From assembly GCA_030674155.1 (NCBI GenBank), contig CM060329.1, positions 20,369,406 to 20,384,405 of the forward strand: DNA of 15,000 nt, read 5' to 3'. The position numbers and the translations under genes are program-made. The stretch is from Stramonita haemastoma (lineage: Eukaryota > Mollusca > Gastropoda > Neogastropoda > Muricidae). Below, piece by piece: positions 14,266 to 15,000 of the stretch. Position 1 is the first letter of the stretch, and each line of letters opens with the position of its first letter. A model generated the notes under the pieces. That model saw only the letters and a program-made list of their open reading frames with translations. It was not told where the DNA came from and made no database searches.

Positions 14266-14568
14266 CGGTAAAAAGGTAAAGGTGTCCGATCCCATTACCT
14301 AGGCGGTCGTAGGGGAGCAAGGCGTCAGAGATCTCAGCTTCTCTAGGGGCCAGCATGTTGAGGGCAGCGCCCATCTCCTCTCCCTCGCTGCTTTACCTGC
14401 CCTGACACTAAAGATGGCAGGTGCCCATTTACAGCTGGGTGAACTGGGGGAGGGGGGGGGGGGGGCAGTAGTGAAGTCAACGTGCGCAAACGGTCATCCA
14501 TCCAACTGGTAACCACGCTCGATGCTGCTTAATTTTGACTTGAGGAAAAGCACGCAAAAAAAAAAAAA
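14266..14568 (-). mobile_element. tRNA-5S chimeric SINE copy 4
   Basis: The 3' end (GGTAAAAAGGTAAAGGTGTC in plus sense) and the whole body are present. The 5S box C (14491-14505, one mismatch) and the box A-like part (about 14523-14535) also remain, but the tRNA A-box head is replaced by an A run at 14556-14568. A G-run at about 14448-14466 marks the same slippage-prone spot as in copy 3. Confidence 0.8.
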
Positions 14569-14804
14569 ATCCTGCAATGAAATACTGTTGTTTTGTGCTT
14601 CGAAAGCACTGTAACATTGAGATTATATTTATTATTCAGCCAGGGTAAGCAGCATAAGATGAGAAAACAAAACAAAACACTCTGAAGTTGGAGTATGGCT
14701 GCCTATATAGGACTAAGTGTGCTTTTGTGACAAGTATAGTGAGACAGGACGCATATTCTGCATGACCCCAAATTATTAAGCTGAGGAACACTCAGCGAAA
14801 TAAA
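14569..14804. other. Unassigned spacer
   Basis: No gene, RNA or recognised repeat. Confidence 0.4.
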
Positions 14805-15000
14805 AAACAAACAACAACAGAACAAAAAAACAACAACACAAACAACAACAACAACACAAACAACAAACAGCAAAATCAACAACAAAACAACAACAACAAC
14901 AACAAACAGTAACGACGACAAAAGCAACAACAACAATACACAACAACAACAATACAACAACAACAACAATAACACAACAACAAACAACAATACACAAACA
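14805..15000. repeat. CAA-type microsatellite running off the window
   Basis: CAA, ACAAA and CAACAATA units, T-poor on the plus strand. Val/Leu/Cys-rich minus-strand frames come from it. Confidence 0.9.

Overview
This window looks like non-coding, repeat-dense nuclear DNA of an animal, most likely a mollusc (perhaps a gastropod). The evidence is the lack of any long open reading frame, several tRNA-derived SINEs whose central domains look molluscan to me, 5'-truncated non-LTR retrotransposon tails, very long microsatellites, and spliced exons of animal type. The species call is inference; no database could be consulted.

The best protein-coding evidence lies on the minus strand. A 135-base exon (3738-3872) has a textbook acceptor, a GTGAGT donor and matching phase-1 borders. 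It encodes a six-cysteine extracellular module of the EGF/ephrin-receptor-like kind. Two GC-rich islands look like promoters with first exons reading leftward. At 585-706, ETS, NRF-1-like and YY1-like sites precede a short basic N-terminus and a GTGAGT donor. At 6483-6690 there are two full CREs with ETS and YY1-like sites, and a possible first exon at 6485-6599. The genes themselves are not identified, and most of their exons lie outside the window or are not recognisable.

Layout: 1-502 unassigned; 503-706 G-rich intron start, first exon and promoter; 1151-1592 long SINE; 1744-2161 GTT microsatellite and a tandem duplication; 2766-3737 a GAA tract inside the intron after the cysteine-rich exon; 3738-3872 exon; 3970-7378 a retrotransposon cluster with the CRE island in it; 8042-10233 three copies of one tRNA SINE; 10404-13495 about 3 kb of microsatellites, purine-rich DNA and a TATAC-rich minisatellite; 13676-14568 another LINE tail and SINE; 14805-15000 CAA repeat.

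The most unusual element is a SINE present in four copies plus a fragment. Its head carries a tRNA-type A box followed by a piece matching the 3' half of 5S rRNA (box A to box C), so it appears to be a tRNA-5S chimeric polymerase III retroposon. One copy has been split by a LINE insertion, and two copies lie as an inverted pair.
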